A DNA stretch of 64,000 nucleotides from an uncultured Sediminibacterium sp. (GCF_946481145.1 NZ_CAMLMJ010000001.1:186001-250000), one strand, 5' to 3'. Positions 15,060-23,310 are shown, numbered from the stretch's first letter. Numbers and translations: made by a program. The notes: generated by a model from the letters alone, not told the origin.

Positions 15060-15878
15060 TTAAGCTACAACAGTTTTCCTTCTTACAAACAACTCAATAC
15101 AAATTATTGCAAAAACTAAAACAGCAATAGATGGAAGTATTACTGCCCAATCAACAGCTCCAGTTTTTGTGTTTGAAGCGTTGTTTTGTTTGATTATCCA
15201 CAAGCTAAAGGAATTGTTTGTCTCTCCAAATGCAGATGTTGTTAAATTAACTGCATAATGAATACCCGTAGGCATGGCTATACCTTTTGAATAATAAGCG
15301 GCAAGTCCAAACACCAACCCCCAAACACCGGGCCCATAAAATGAACTTGCGACTGACCAGCCATTCACAATATGGTATGCACCAAAAAGAATGGATAAAA
15401 GAAAAATTGATTGTCGAATGCCAACCTTATCCCTTAATATTTCTAAGGGGTAAGCCCTAAAACCCAGTTCCTCCATAAATGCCAATGGAATTAATGGAAA
15501 TGTCATGAGCAGAAAATGTAGCAAAGTACTATTAGGATTAATACCTATTTCAGTATTCGTAAAATATAAAACGCCCCCTACCAATGCACCCATCAATATT
15601 ATACCCACTATCACACCAATCAAAAAATTCCCGATTGTCTTGGTTTCAAACTTCAAACCAATATCAGAAAAGCTTTTTTTATCAAACTTCAAAAATATAA
15701 TCGTGGCAAGTAAACCAGCAATAGTACCGACAATGCCATGAGCGAGCCTCTCACCAATATTTGGTAACAGGTTTTTAGCAAATGAAAAAATGATGAGGAG
15801 GATGGTGAATACAACACAAAATAATGTAGCCTTAATAACAAGTTTGGTTTTGGTATTAAATTGGATTGGGGTAGGCAT
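15060..15878 (-). CDS. CPBP family intramembrane metalloprotease
   Basis: A protein of 272 residues with about eight hydrophobic helices. The CPBP/Abi catalytic pattern is clear: EELGFR with Glu136, Glu137 and Arg141 in motif 1, His169 in FGAYHIVNG as motif 2, and His207 in GIHYAVN as motif 3. Such proteins are relatives of the CAAX prenyl protease Rce1; bacterial members take part in bacteriocin immunity, membrane-protein turnover or phage defence. The substrate is not known, and no bacteriocin gene is near. A 375-base spacer separates it from the fic gene. Confidence 0.87.
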   Translation of the reverse strand: MPTPIQFNTKTKLVIKATLFCVVFTILLIIFSFAKNLLPNIGERLAHGIVGTIAGLLATIIFLKFDKKSFSDIGLKFETKTIGNFLIGVIVGIILMGALVGGVLYFTNTEIGINPNSTLLHFLLMTFPLIPLAFMEELGFRAYPLEILRDKVGIRQSIFLLSILFGAYHIVNGWSVASSFYGPGVWGLVFGLAAYYSKGIAMPTGIHYAVNLTTSAFGETNNSFSLWIIKQNNASNTKTGAVDWAVILPSIAVLVFAIICIELFVRRKTVVA

Positions 15879-16253
15879 TGTTTAAGGTGTATATGATAGG
15901 GAGTATTTGGTGATCTCGTTGATTATTGGAATTAGTTCTTTCATTGTTGCTCAAAAGTAATAAGGCATATAACGGTAAAGGCTTTACGAAGGTTAGGCCA
16001 TCCGTGATCCCACTGTTAGCTTGACTACTATAGCCTCGATTAGCTTAGGCCAAATTACAAAAGTCGATTAGAATTCCCATAGTCGATGGACGATATCTTG
16101 TCGCCCAACTTTTACAAAACCAGTGTTGGGCGATGGTTTGTCACTCAGCGGATATTGGAGTAAAAGCACTAATTGAATCAATTTTTATTCCAATTGCACT
16201 AAACTGAATTTCTTCTGAAGTAATTCGATGAGTAAACCCGAGGAACGCCGACA
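15879..16253. other. Spacer with attC-like inverted repeats
   Basis: No gene is visible. Two stretches stand out. TCGCCCAAC (16101-16109) pairs with GTTGGGCGA (16125-16133), and GCATATAAC (15965-15973) is followed 18 bases later by GTTAGGC (15992-15998). The words GCCCAAC and GTTGGGC match the RYYYAAC and GTTRRRY core of integron attC sites, but spacing and internal arms do not clearly fit. The rest is ordinary AT-rich sequence. Confidence 0.35.
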
Positions 16254-17378
16254 TTAAATTCTTACTAGTCGCATTAGTGGCTCAAAAGAATACAAGGCAG
16301 GTCTTCTGCCTGCTGCTTCCTGACGAGTTGTTATATATCCTGCTTCTAATAACCTTCTTGTAAAAATTGATGCGGTAGGTGCAGGAATACCTGAACTTTT
16401 TGTAAACTTACTATTTCTGAAAACAGGATTGGTAAATATAAAATCTAATGCCTGTAAGCTATATTTTGATGACAGTATTTCTGAAAAATTAATTTTCATT
16501 TCTTCATACAAGATTTTAATTTTTTCAGCTATCTGTAAGTTCCTGATGGCTTGTTTCTCTACTGCCTGTAGAAAAAAAATACACCACTCATTCCAATTAC
16601 CAGCTGCAGAAACATTCCGCATAATATCAATATACTCATCTTTATGTTCTTCCAGAAATCCACTGATATAAAAATGCGGCTCTGAAATAATCCCCTGTTT
16701 CCACAAAAACAAAGTAATCAGCATCCTTCCAATTCTTCCATTACCATCCTGAAAAGGATGCAGTGCTTCAAACTCCAGGTGCATTAATGCTGTTTTAATT
16801 AATACAGGGTCGTCACTATTATCTAAATAATCAAATAAATTATCCAACCCGTCTGTTAGTTTTTCCGGACTAACAGGTATGAACTGAATGGTTTTCCGGA
16901 TCTGGTCAGCCAGAAAATTTTGTTCCTTTTTAAATTCACCAGGCGACTTAGATGCACCCCTTCCTAAATACAATAATTGCTGATGAAGTTGTTTTATAAA
17001 ACTGGCTGAGATAGGGTAACCTTCTTCCAATGCTTTTTGCGCGTTTTTTAACGCTCGCTGGTACAATACTGTTTCAATAATATCAGATCTTACCGGCAAA
17101 GCGCTATCGTCGCCCTCATCGCTCTCCGCCTCGTATTGCATAATTTCATCCATTGTGCTTATTGTTCCTTCTATCCTTGATGAAATAACTGCTTCCTGAC
17201 TTCTTAAGGGAGCCAGTAATATTTCATTATTATGCAGGTTTTTCAACATTTGATCATATCTGCTTAATGCATCTGTTGCACTAATTAGATTCTTAACCAA
17301 CCTATTGTAATCCAATGACTTAGGAGGAAATTGATCGTAATGATACCTGACGGCATTATCAATTTTGAAATCAACCAT
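16254..17378 (-). CDS. Fic family protein (class II, N-terminal inhibitory helix)
   Basis: A protein of 374 residues. An N-terminal Fic_N region (about 1-95) carries SSRIEG at 66-71, matching the inhibitory motif (S/T)xxxE(G/N) with Glu70. The Fic core has the full active site HPFQDGNGRIGR at 207-218. A C-terminal winged-helix-like segment (about 290-374) follows. Such enzymes transfer AMP to Ser, Thr or Tyr of target proteins, and Glu70 would keep the enzyme off until released. Its start is preceded by a TAnnTTTG box and two perfect palindromes, which suggests self-regulation through the C-terminal domain. No separate antitoxin gene is present. Confidence 0.9.
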   Translation of the reverse strand: MVDFKIDNAVRYHYDQFPPKSLDYNRLVKNLISATDALSRYDQMLKNLHNNEILLAPLRSQEAVISSRIEGTISTMDEIMQYEAESDEGDDSALPVRSDIIETVLYQRALKNAQKALEEGYPISASFIKQLHQQLLYLGRGASKSPGEFKKEQNFLADQIRKTIQFIPVSPEKLTDGLDNLFDYLDNSDDPVLIKTALMHLEFEALHPFQDGNGRIGRMLITLFLWKQGIISEPHFYISGFLEEHKDEYIDIMRNVSAAGNWNEWCIFFLQAVEKQAIRNLQIAEKIKILYEEMKINFSEILSSKYSLQALDFIFTNPVFRNSKFTKSSGIPAPTASIFTRRLLEAGYITTRQEAAGRRPALYSFEPLMRLVRI

Positions 17379-17417
17379 ACAGTAATTTGTTGATAAAATT
17401 AATCAATTTATTATATA

Positions 17418-17462
17418 CAAAGTTATTAGTGTATATTATTTCTATAAATTTTATACACTAAT
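17418..17462 (-). promoter_or_regulatory. fic promoter overlapped by a perfect inverted repeat
   Basis: On the minus strand TAACTTTG (17418-17425) fits the -7 consensus TAnnTTTG, 40 bases ahead of the start codon. ATTAGTGTATA (17425-17435) pairs perfectly with TATACACTAAT (17452-17462) and covers the space between the -7 and -33 positions, as a repressor site would. Visual match only. Confidence 0.5.
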
Positions 17463-17495
17463 GAGTTTGTTGTAAGTATAATAGTGACAAAAGTA

Positions 17496-17531
17496 TTTGT
17501 TACTAAAAAATGCCAAAATATTAGTAACAAA
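17496..17531. promoter_or_regulatory. Second inverted repeat upstream of fic
   Basis: TTTGTTACTA (17496-17505) pairs perfectly with TAGTAACAAA (17522-17531). GAGTTTGT occurs to the right of both this palindrome and the one at 17425-17462, so the pair may be two copies of one operator unit. Role inferred. Confidence 0.4.
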
Positions 17532-17585
17532 CGAGTTTGTGGTGATTTTTTTAGCAACAATTGCCCTTAAAAGAGACCCTGAGAA

Positions 17586-17649
17586 CATTTTCTGTGTGTT
17601 TCTATGGCATTTAATTGCCACAGAAGGCACAGAAACACACAGAAAAATG
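17586..17649. repeat. Cruciform of the CACAGA word family
   Basis: CATTTTCTGTGTGTTTCT (17586-17603) pairs with AGAAACACACAGAAAAATG (17631-17649) with one bulge, and inside it GGCA and TGCC extend the stem. The centre carries GCCACAGAAGGCACAG, the same words as the elements at 3.5 and 34.2 kb. It adjoins the purF terminator. Confidence 0.75.
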
Positions 17650-17670
17650 CGCCTCATTACTGAGACGCAT
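17643..17670 (-). terminator. Intrinsic terminator of purF
   Basis: On the minus strand the stem ATGCGTCTCA / TGAGGCGCAT (ten pairs, one G-T) with loop GTAA is followed by TTTTT. It lies 29 bases after the purF stop codon, as expected for an intrinsic terminator. Confidence 0.75.
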
Positions 17671-17698
17671 CGGATATAAATCAGGTTTACATATAAGT

Positions 17699-19546
17699 TT
17701 AATACCCCCTCACATTCTTCCCTTCAATAAAATTCAAAAATGCCTTATTCACCACTTTATTACCACCCGGTGTTGGGTAGTTACCAGTGAAGTACCAGTC
17801 GCCGGTGTTGGTAGGACAACTGTCGTGCAGGTCTTCAATGGTTTGGTAAATTACTTCTACAGGAGTATCTATTTCAGGAGGCGTAATAAGCTGTGCTATC
17901 TTTTGTGAGATCTCTTCAGGTGTAAATGGTTTATATACCTGGCGAACAACGTTCTCGGTATGTAACTGACCATTACGTGCCAGCTCTTTTATTTTCTCAT
18001 GCACTTCGGTAAGTACATGTTCCATATTCTTTTCTTTGAGTAATGCAATAGCTGCGCGGAAGGCAATAAAATCGCCCAGTTTACTCATGTCGATACCATA
18101 ACAATCAGGATAGCGGATCTGTGGCGCAGATGATACCACGATGATTTTCTTTGGCTTCAATCTCGCCAGCATTCGCACAATACTCTCTTTCAATGTAGTG
18201 CCTCTAACAATACTATCATCAATCACCACCAAAGTATCTTCACCTGCACGAACGGTACCATAAGTAATGTCGTACACGTGCTGCACCATTTCATTACGGT
18301 TGGCATCTTCCGTAATAAATGTGCGGAGCTTTACATCTTTGATGGCTATTTTCTCCTGGCGAATTTTTCGGTTCACCATTTCTTCCAGCTTATCCGGCGT
18401 AAAATCGTTACCCCAACTGAGTATACGCTCCACCTTAATTTTATTCAGGTATTGCTCCATCCCTTTTACCAGTCCGTAAAACGCTACTTCAGCGGTATTG
18501 GGTATATAGGAGAAAATGGTATTTCGTAAATCGTGGTTAATGCGTTCGAGCACTGTCTGACTCAAATGATGCCCCAGTGCAATTCTTTCCCTGTATATCT
18601 TTTCATCACTACCACGGGAGAAATATATGCGTTCAAAACTACATGCCCTTCTTTCCTGTGGTTCCAGTATTTTTTCTATCGAATAGTTTCCTTTATCGTC
18701 AACTATAATTGCCATACCCGGCATCAGCTCCATCACTTCATTCTCACCCACATTAAAAGTAGTTCTGATGGCAGCACGCTCACTGGCCGCTACAATTACT
18801 TCATCATTGATATAATAATAAGCCGGACGAATACCATGCGCATCTCTCATAACAAAACTCGATCCGTTACCCAATAAACCTCCAATGGTATATCCTCCAT
18901 CGAATAAAGGCGTGGCTTTTTGTAAAACAGCTTTTAATTCTGCCGCATTTGGACGTAACTCATCTTCCTTAGCCAGAAAATGATGTAACACTTCCATCAT
19001 GGCAGCCAGGTCGCTTTGTTTCTGGAAATCACCAGGACTCATATTAATGAGGTCGAACAACTCATCGGTATTTACCAGGTTGAAATTACCTGCCAGCGCC
19101 AGGTTTTTACCCGGCATGAGGTCGCGTTTGATGAAGGGGTGACAGAATTCAATATTATTCTTACCCTGTGTACCATAACGCAGGTGGCCAAGCAACAGTT
19201 CTCCCATAAAAGGCAAGTGACCTTTCATTAAACCGGGATGTTGTTTGATGTCGGCCTGGTATTTCTCCAGTTCCTGAATCTCCTGGCCTATTTTAAAGAA
19301 AATATCGGCGATGGGTTGTGGTGCACTGCTTCTTAAGCGATAGAGAAAGGGGTTTCCTGGCTCGGTATTCAGTTTCACGGCGGCGATACCCGCACCATCC
19401 TGGCCACGGTTATGCTGTTTTTCCATCAGCAGGTACAGCTTGTTCAGGCCGTAGGTTACCGTTCCATGCTTTTGCAGATAATAAGAGAAAGGTTTCCGGA
19501 GTCGAATATAGGCGAGCCCACATTCGTGTTTGATCTCGTCGCTCAT
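17699..19546 (-). CDS. purF: Amidophosphoribosyltransferase (purine synthesis, step 1)
   Basis: A protein of 615 residues, longer than the 470-510 of most PurF enzymes but like other Bacteroidota forms. The N-terminal glutaminase domain carries Cys9 in HECGLAYI with the RGQDGAG loop (47-53) and HLRYGTQG (121-128). The C-terminal phosphoribosyltransferase domain has the PRPP loop VVIDDSIVRGTT (440-451). The enzyme converts PRPP and glutamine to phosphoribosylamine. Cys9 implies an eight-residue leader that must be cleaved, as in B. subtilis PurF, and CSFERIYFSR (Cys302) matches the iron-sulphur type. A terminator-like hairpin ends 19 bases before the start codon, and a good terminator follows the gene. 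Confidence 0.9.
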   Translation of the reverse strand: MSDEIKHECGLAYIRLRKPFSYYLQKHGTVTYGLNKLYLLMEKQHNRGQDGAGIAAVKLNTEPGNPFLYRLRSSAPQPIADIFFKIGQEIQELEKYQADIKQHPGLMKGHLPFMGELLLGHLRYGTQGKNNIEFCHPFIKRDLMPGKNLALAGNFNLVNTDELFDLINMSPGDFQKQSDLAAMMEVLHHFLAKEDELRPNAAELKAVLQKATPLFDGGYTIGGLLGNGSSFVMRDAHGIRPAYYYINDEVIVAASERAAIRTTFNVGENEVMELMPGMAIIVDDKGNYSIEKILEPQERRACSFERIYFSRGSDEKIYRERIALGHHLSQTVLERINHDLRNTIFSYIPNTAEVAFYGLVKGMEQYLNKIKVERILSWGNDFTPDKLEEMVNRKIRQEKIAIKDVKLRTFITEDANRNEMVQHVYDITYGTVRAGEDTLVVIDDSIVRGTTLKESIVRMLARLKPKKIIVVSSAPQIRYPDCYGIDMSKLGDFIAFRAAIALLKEKNMEHVLTEVHEKIKELARNGQLHTENVVRQVYKPFTPEEISQKIAQLITPPEIDTPVEVIYQTIEDLHDSCPTNTGDWYFTGNYPTPGGNKVVNKAFLNFIEGKNVRGY

Positions 19547-19564
19547 GATATATTTTAAAAAGAA

Positions 19565-19589
19565 GTGGCGAAGTTAACAACTCCGCCAC
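19565..19589 (-). terminator. Terminator-like hairpin just ahead of purF
   Basis: On the minus strand the stem GTGGCGGAGTT / AACTTCGCCAC (11 pairs, one mismatch) has a three-base loop and is followed by TTCTTTTT. It lies between the stop of the FMN reductase gene and the purF start, only 19 bases from that start. It may end the upstream transcript or act as an attenuator for purF. Confidence 0.6.
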
Positions 19590-19600
19590 GTTTTATAAAG

Positions 19601-20164
19601 TTAATTGTACAATGTACTCATTTCCGGTCTCAGGGTCTCGGCCAACCAAAGGAACTCATTGGTAAACAGGTCGATAGACTTACTAAAAGATTCATCTATC
19701 AATTCACCCTTTTCATTGAATTTCTTATCTACAAAGGGCGTCACCAGCATATAGGGTGATGTAATACCAAATAAAGCCGGCACCAGCAGCAATAATTGCT
19801 GACTCGCCCTCATTCCCCCCATCGCACCGGTAGATGCGGTAACCAGTCCAAATGGCTTATGGCTCTGCTTAGGGAAATGATCCATCAGGTTCTGTAATGC
19901 CGGCGAATAACTGCCATTGTATTCCGGTGTTACCAGTATAAAAGCATCTGCGGCAAACATTCGTTCTGCCAGTGGTTTGAAGGCTTCTGGTGTATTTTCT
20001 ACCGAATTAAATACTTTCTCAAGCAGCGGTAATTTCCAGTCGCGCACATCAATAATATTTACCTGGTGCTGTGTAGTGGCTGTAAGGTGTTTTTGTAAGA
20101 ACAATGCCAGCCTGTGTGTTACACTATTTGTTCTGGGACTTCCAGAAATTATTTCTATGTTCAT
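19601..20164 (-). CDS. NADPH-dependent FMN reductase family protein
   Basis: A flavodoxin-like protein of 187 residues. The FMN phosphate loop GSPRTNS (8-14) and the second flavin motif PEYNGSYSPALQNLMDHF are typical of the NADPH-dependent FMN/azo/chromate reductase family. It probably reduces quinones, azo compounds or metal ions with NADPH in the cytoplasm. The start at 20164 (MNIEIISGSPR) is chosen because the flavin loop should begin near residue 8; the longer frame adds 24 basic residues. It precedes purF on the same strand with a hairpin between, so co-transcription is doubtful. Confidence 0.87.
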   Translation of the reverse strand: MNIEIISGSPRTNSVTHRLALFLQKHLTATTQHQVNIIDVRDWKLPLLEKVFNSVENTPEAFKPLAERMFAADAFILVTPEYNGSYSPALQNLMDHFPKQSHKPFGLVTASTGAMGGMRASQQLLLLVPALFGITSPYMLVTPFVDKKFNEKGELIDESFSKSIDLFTNEFLWLAETLRPEMSTLYN

Positions 20165-20187
20165 TTTTTGCAAGTTTGGGGTGCTTG

Positions 20188-20250
20188 GTCCATGGTTAGC
20201 GCCATTTTTTTTTCTTTTCCATGGACTATGTACCATCGACTATGGACTAA
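20188..20250. repeat. CCATGGACTATG word repeat
   Basis: The words CCATGG (20190-20195 and 20219-20224), GGACTATG and CTATGGAC occur in an irregular partly palindromic order. The same words make up the hairpin at 28455-28506 in front of infB. It lies in the 5' side of the FMN reductase gene. Confidence 0.45.
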
Positions 20251-20355
20251 TAACAATAATCTTTCTCTTCTGTTCAGTATGCAAGCTACTATACTATGCT
20301 GCTCGGGTATTTGTTGCAGCTCATTTCTATGAGATTCTTCCGTTTATCGAAAATT

Positions 20356-20445
20356 CTCTGCGAAACCACTGCTTACTCCTTTCTCTGCGGTGAACCTACG
20401 CGAATATTCACCGCAGAGAAAGGAGGTAACGGAGTTTTCGCAGAG
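20356..20445. repeat. Long inverted repeat, CCGCAGAG family
   Basis: The left arm (20356-20394, beginning CTCTGCGAAACCACTGC and ending CTCTGCGGTGAA) pairs with the right arm (20407-20445, beginning TTCACCGCAGAGAAAGG) over 39 bases with few mismatches; the loop is 12 bases. It ends two bases from the stop codon of the osmC-like gene. The 33-bp perfect copy is at 33094-33185. Confidence 0.85.
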
Positions 20446-20447
20446 AT

Positions 20448-20831
20448 TTATTGGGTTATGGAGGTATGCATTTCAATACTTCCTGAAAGGGTTTTGGAGA
20501 CGGGGCAGAGTTTGGCTATTTGTAAGAGCCTTTCTTTCTGTTCAGTATCCAGGTTGCCTTTTAGCGTAATATTTCTGGTGAAGACTGTTTTGCCTTCTGT
20601 TCTTTCCAACTTTACGTCTACCTCTACTCCTTCCAGTTGCCACTGTTTTCTGTCGCCATACATGCGCAGGGTTACTGCAGTACAACTAGCCAGCGATGCT
20701 TCCAACAATTCATCAGGTGTTGGAGCTGTATCCTGTCCTCCCTTCTCCTCGGGTTCATCCGCGGCAAATAAATGCCTGCCGTTATCCAATTGTACCCGAT
20801 ATTTTGTTGTTGCAATGCTGGCTTTTGTCAT
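20448..20831 (-). CDS. OsmC family peroxiredoxin-like protein
   Basis: A protein of 127 residues with the OsmC/Ohr fold. The two redox cysteines are Cys50 in ASLASCTAVTLRMY and Cys109 in AKLCPVSKTL. OsmC-type proteins reduce organic and fatty-acid hydroperoxides in the cytoplasm. The N-terminal GGQDTAPTPDELL is the usual lead-in to the first Cys helix. Near neighbours (FMN reductase, YceI, MarR-pirin) suggest an oxidative-stress setting, though each seems to have its own transcript since long hairpins separate them. Confidence 0.86.
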   Translation of the reverse strand: MTKASIATTKYRVQLDNGRHLFAADEPEEKGGQDTAPTPDELLEASLASCTAVTLRMYGDRKQWQLEGVEVDVKLERTEGKTVFTRNITLKGNLDTEQKERLLQIAKLCPVSKTLSGSIEMHTSITQ

Positions 20832-20847
20832 ACTGATAAATTTTTGG

Positions 20848-21001
20848 GTGAATTGTCAATGGTGAATGATGAATAGGGAGTGGTTATAAATTATAGCATT
20901 ATATTATTTCCGGGACTTTTGTAATTTAATCAATCTATCGTCATTTCTTCCTACCTTAAAACTAAATGCTCCTCATTCACAACCCACCATTGACAATTCA
21001 C
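20848..21001. repeat. Inverted repeat, GTGAATTGTCAAT family
   Basis: The left arm (20848-20880, beginning GTGAATTGTCAATGGTGAAT) pairs with the right arm (20969-21001, ending CACCATTGACAATTCAC) over 33 bases with mismatches in the middle. The arms are 88 bases apart. The right arm ends three bases before the yceI stop codon. Confidence 0.8.
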
Positions 21002-21004
21002 AAC

Positions 21005-21532
21005 TCACGCTTGCTTAATCATCTGAACCGCTAAGTGCAGTTTTACTTCATCGCTTACTACTACACCACCTGCTTCAGTTACAGCTCCCCAGCCGAGACC
21101 GAATTCTTTACGGTTGATTTTACCGTTGATTTCGAAACCAGCTTTTGCCTGTCCCCAAGGGTCTACCATATTACCACCAAATTCAACTGCCAGGTCTACT
21201 GTTTTCGTTACATCACGAATGGTTAAATCGCCTGTAAGGGTATATTCGTCGTCAGATTTTTTAGTAAAGCTTTTTGATACGAATGTAAGCTTAGGGAATT
21301 TTTCAGCCGCAAAGAAATCATCACTTTTCAGGTGACCATCACGTTGTTCGTTATTTGTATTCACACTATCAACATCTGCTTCGAAAGAAATTTTCGCATC
21401 GCTGAAATCAGCGGCTTCGCTTTCCATGGTTGCATCAAATTTGGTAAAGCTACCGGTTACATTGGTGATCATCAGGTGTTTTACTTTGAAAGTAATTTCA
21501 CTGTGTGCTGCATCGATTTTGTAAGTTGCCAT
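21005..21532 (-). CDS. YceI family protein
   Basis: A protein of 175 residues with the lipocalin-like YceI layout: YKIDAAHSEITFKVKHLM at the start, the paired blocks VDSVNTNNEQRDGHLKSDDFF, then LTFVSKSF and LTGDLTIRDVTKTVDLAVEF. Members bind isoprenoid or fatty-acid ligands in a beta-barrel. There is no signal peptide, unlike periplasmic YceI of E. coli, so this form is probably cytoplasmic. Single gene flanked by inverted repeats on both sides. Ligand unknown. Confidence 0.88.
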   Translation of the reverse strand: MATYKIDAAHSEITFKVKHLMITNVTGSFTKFDATMESEAADFSDAKISFEADVDSVNTNNEQRDGHLKSDDFFAAEKFPKLTFVSKSFTKKSDDEYTLTGDLTIRDVTKTVDLAVEFGGNMVDPWGQAKAGFEINGKINRKEFGLGWGAVTEAGGVVVSDEVKLHLAVQMIKQA

Positions 21533-21569
21533 TTTGTTTGAGTTTTTATTTTTGTTTTAATATTTATTG

Positions 21570-21597
21570 CCACTGAAGGCACTGAATAACACTGAAT
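21570..21597. repeat. Single arm of the CACTGAA word family
   Basis: TTGCCACTGAAGGCACTGAA is followed by TAACACTGAA. It matches the right arm of the element at 6929-7048, but no pairing arm is nearby. It lies 38 bases upstream of the yceI start codon. Confidence 0.5.
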
Positions 21598-21602
21598 TTT
21601 TA

Positions 21603-21669
21603 GTGAATGGTCAATTGTGAATGGTGAATGCATTGAACTATTATTCACCATTCACAATTGACCATTCAC
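21603..21669. repeat. Perfect inverted repeat, GTGAATTGTCAAT family
   Basis: GTGAATGGTCAATTGTGAAT and seven further bases (21603-21629) pair perfectly with 21643-21669 over 27 bases around a 13-base loop. It ends ten bases before the stop codon of the downstream pirin gene, in the spacer to yceI. Confidence 0.85.
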
Positions 21670-21679
21670 ACCTCACTCC

Positions 21680-22552
21680 TCACTCCTCAATCAGCACCCC
21701 CATCTTACCAAGCTGATAGTCGCGGAAGGCTTCCATGAGTTCGGTTTGGTTATTCATTACGAATGGACCATGAGAGGCTACGGGTTCGTTGAGGGGTTCG
21801 CCGGTTCCGATGAATATTGTACTGTCTTCTGTTGCTGTTACTTCAAAACCTGTACCATCGTTGTTGAATACGGCTACGTATTTCCCATCTACTTCTCCGT
21901 CTCCTGTTATGTTTACTTTTCCCTGTAATACATAAATGAATGCATTATGTGTTTCAGGTATTTCAAAAAAGAATTTTCCGCCTTTGCTGAATGTTGCTGT
22001 GAATGTGTTTACGGGTGATAAGGTTTTGATCGGACCTTTTACGCCATTCAGCTCACCAGCAATGATGTTTATGCTAACGAGTCCATCAGCCGTTTTTACA
22101 ACAGGTGTCTCTTCTGCGGTTAATGGTTGATAAGAAGGCTGATCCATTTTATGTTTAGCAGGAGTGTTAACCCATAGCTGAATCAGTTCCTGGCGTCCGC
22201 CAATTTCATGGATATCTGCTGGTGGTCTTTCGCTATGAATTACGCCCATACCTGCATTCATCCATTGTGTACCACCGGCATAAACAACATTATCGTTACC
22301 TCTGCTATCGCGGTGGTGTACGCCTCCTTTGAATATAAAACTCACGGGTGAGAAGCCACGGTGAGGGTGTGCGCCTACACCTGCATGTTTTACATCAATA
22401 TGTGTAGGTACTTTTATATCTGCGTGGTGCAACAACAGAAAGGGATCTATTCTTTCTGCTTTCTGTGATGGAAAGGGTTGCCTTATCGGCATTCCGCCCA
22501 TATCCATCGGTGTTGCGTATAAAATACTTTTTATGGTTCTGTATGTTTCCAT
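21680..22552 (-). CDS. Pirin family protein (second of two)
   Basis: A bicupin of 290 residues. The N-terminal half has the pirin iron motif HPHRGFSPVSFIFKGGVHHRD and a later ALGVIHSERP-type segment (GMGVIHSERPPA), with the metal-binding His and Glu residues conserved. Pirins act as quercetin 2,3-dioxygenases or as redox-sensitive protein partners. The start lies one base from the stop codon of the preceding pirin gene, so the two are translationally coupled. With the MarR gene upstream they form a marR-pirin-pirin module likely to respond to phenolic or oxidative signals. Confidence 0.88.
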   Translation of the reverse strand: METYRTIKSILYATPMDMGGMPIRQPFPSQKAERIDPFLLLHHADIKVPTHIDVKHAGVGAHPHRGFSPVSFIFKGGVHHRDSRGNDNVVYAGGTQWMNAGMGVIHSERPPADIHEIGGRQELIQLWVNTPAKHKMDQPSYQPLTAEETPVVKTADGLVSINIIAGELNGVKGPIKTLSPVNTFTATFSKGGKFFFEIPETHNAFIYVLQGKVNITGDGEVDGKYVAVFNNDGTGFEVTATEDSTIFIGTGEPLNEPVASHGPFVMNNQTELMEAFRDYQLGKMGVLIEE

Positions 22553-22553
22553 G

Positions 22554-23273
22554 TTATGCCTCCTTTACGGTCATTGGAACATCAATTAATAAAATTTCTG
22601 CAGCGGTATCGGCTTTAATGTCGAGGGTAGTTGTTTCTGTAATACCTAAACCATCTCTTGTATTCAGTTGTTGTCCGTTAACGGTAACATCTCCACTGAT
22701 TACAAAAACATACACCCCGTTTTCTTTTCTTTTGATCTCGTATTTTTTCTCAATACCTGCTTCCAGGTTAGCCAGAGAAAACCATGCATCCTGGTTAATC
22801 CATACTGCATTATCATCATCGGGAGCTACAACGGTAAGCACCTGGTTCAAACGATCTTCTGGTTTGAAGGATTTTTGCTGGTAGCGGGGTTCAATATCCC
22901 TTTCTTTAGGGAAAACCCATACCTGTAAAAATTTTACTTCTTTGTCATGATTAGCATTGGTTTCGCTATGTGCTATACCACTGCCTGCACTCATTATCTG
23001 AACATCGTGTTGGCGGATTATTTCATCCCTGCCGGTTGTGTCTTTATGGTGCAGGTCGCCATATAAGGGTATGGATACGATCTCCATATTATCGTGTGGG
23101 TGTTTGGAGAAACCCATACCGCCCTGCACGCTATCGTCATTCAATACACGCAATGCACCAAAGTGTACGCGATCTGGATTGTAATAATGACCAAAACTGA
23201 ATGTATGATAGCTATTGAGCCAGCCATGGTTTGCATGTCCACGTGTACCGGCTTTGTGTAATACTGTTTTCAT
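22554..23273 (-). CDS. Pirin family protein, YhhW-like (first of two)
   Basis: A pirin of 239 residues of the YhhW type. The iron ligands are in FSKHPHDNMEIVSIPLYGDL and SGIAHSETN, as in quercetinases. The start at 23273 (MKTVLHKAG) is preferred; a longer frame adds eight residues and would run into the palindrome upstream. The gene follows the marR gene, and the 52-base gap holds an 18-bp palindrome TACATGTATATACATGTA. The two pirins are paralogues that differ in length and in the second cupin domain. Confidence 0.88.
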   Translation of the reverse strand: MKTVLHKAGTRGHANHGWLNSYHTFSFGHYYNPDRVHFGALRVLNDDSVQGGMGFSKHPHDNMEIVSIPLYGDLHHKDTTGRDEIIRQHDVQIMSAGSGIAHSETNANHDKEVKFLQVWVFPKERDIEPRYQQKSFKPEDRLNQVLTVVAPDDDNAVWINQDAWFSLANLEAGIEKKYEIKRKENGVYVFVISGDVTVNGQQLNTRDGLGITETTTLDIKADTAAEILLIDVPMTVKEA

Positions 23274-23292
23274 TTGATTTCCTTTTTTATAA

Positions 23293-23310
23293 TACATGTA
23301 TATACATGTA
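23293..23310. promoter_or_regulatory. Palindromic operator of the pirin genes
   Basis: TACATGTATATACATGTA is a perfect 18-bp palindrome, extended on both sides to 22 bp. It lies between the marR stop and the first pirin start, 20 bases from that start. It resembles the palindrome in front of marR and is a likely MarR site. Confidence 0.55.

Larger units (their letters stand above)
17379..17698. other. Spacer between purF and fic: palindromes, repeat and terminator
   Basis: No gene is seen in 320 bases. From left to right on the plus strand it holds the fic promoter with an overlapping palindrome, a second palindrome, a cruciform of the CACAGA word family, and the purF terminator. Each is listed separately. 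Confidence 0.75.

Noticed and set aside
16254..17378. Fic protein as part of a two-gene toxin-antitoxin pair
   Set aside because: No small gene with the inhibitory motif flanks it; the motif SSRIEG is inside the protein itself.
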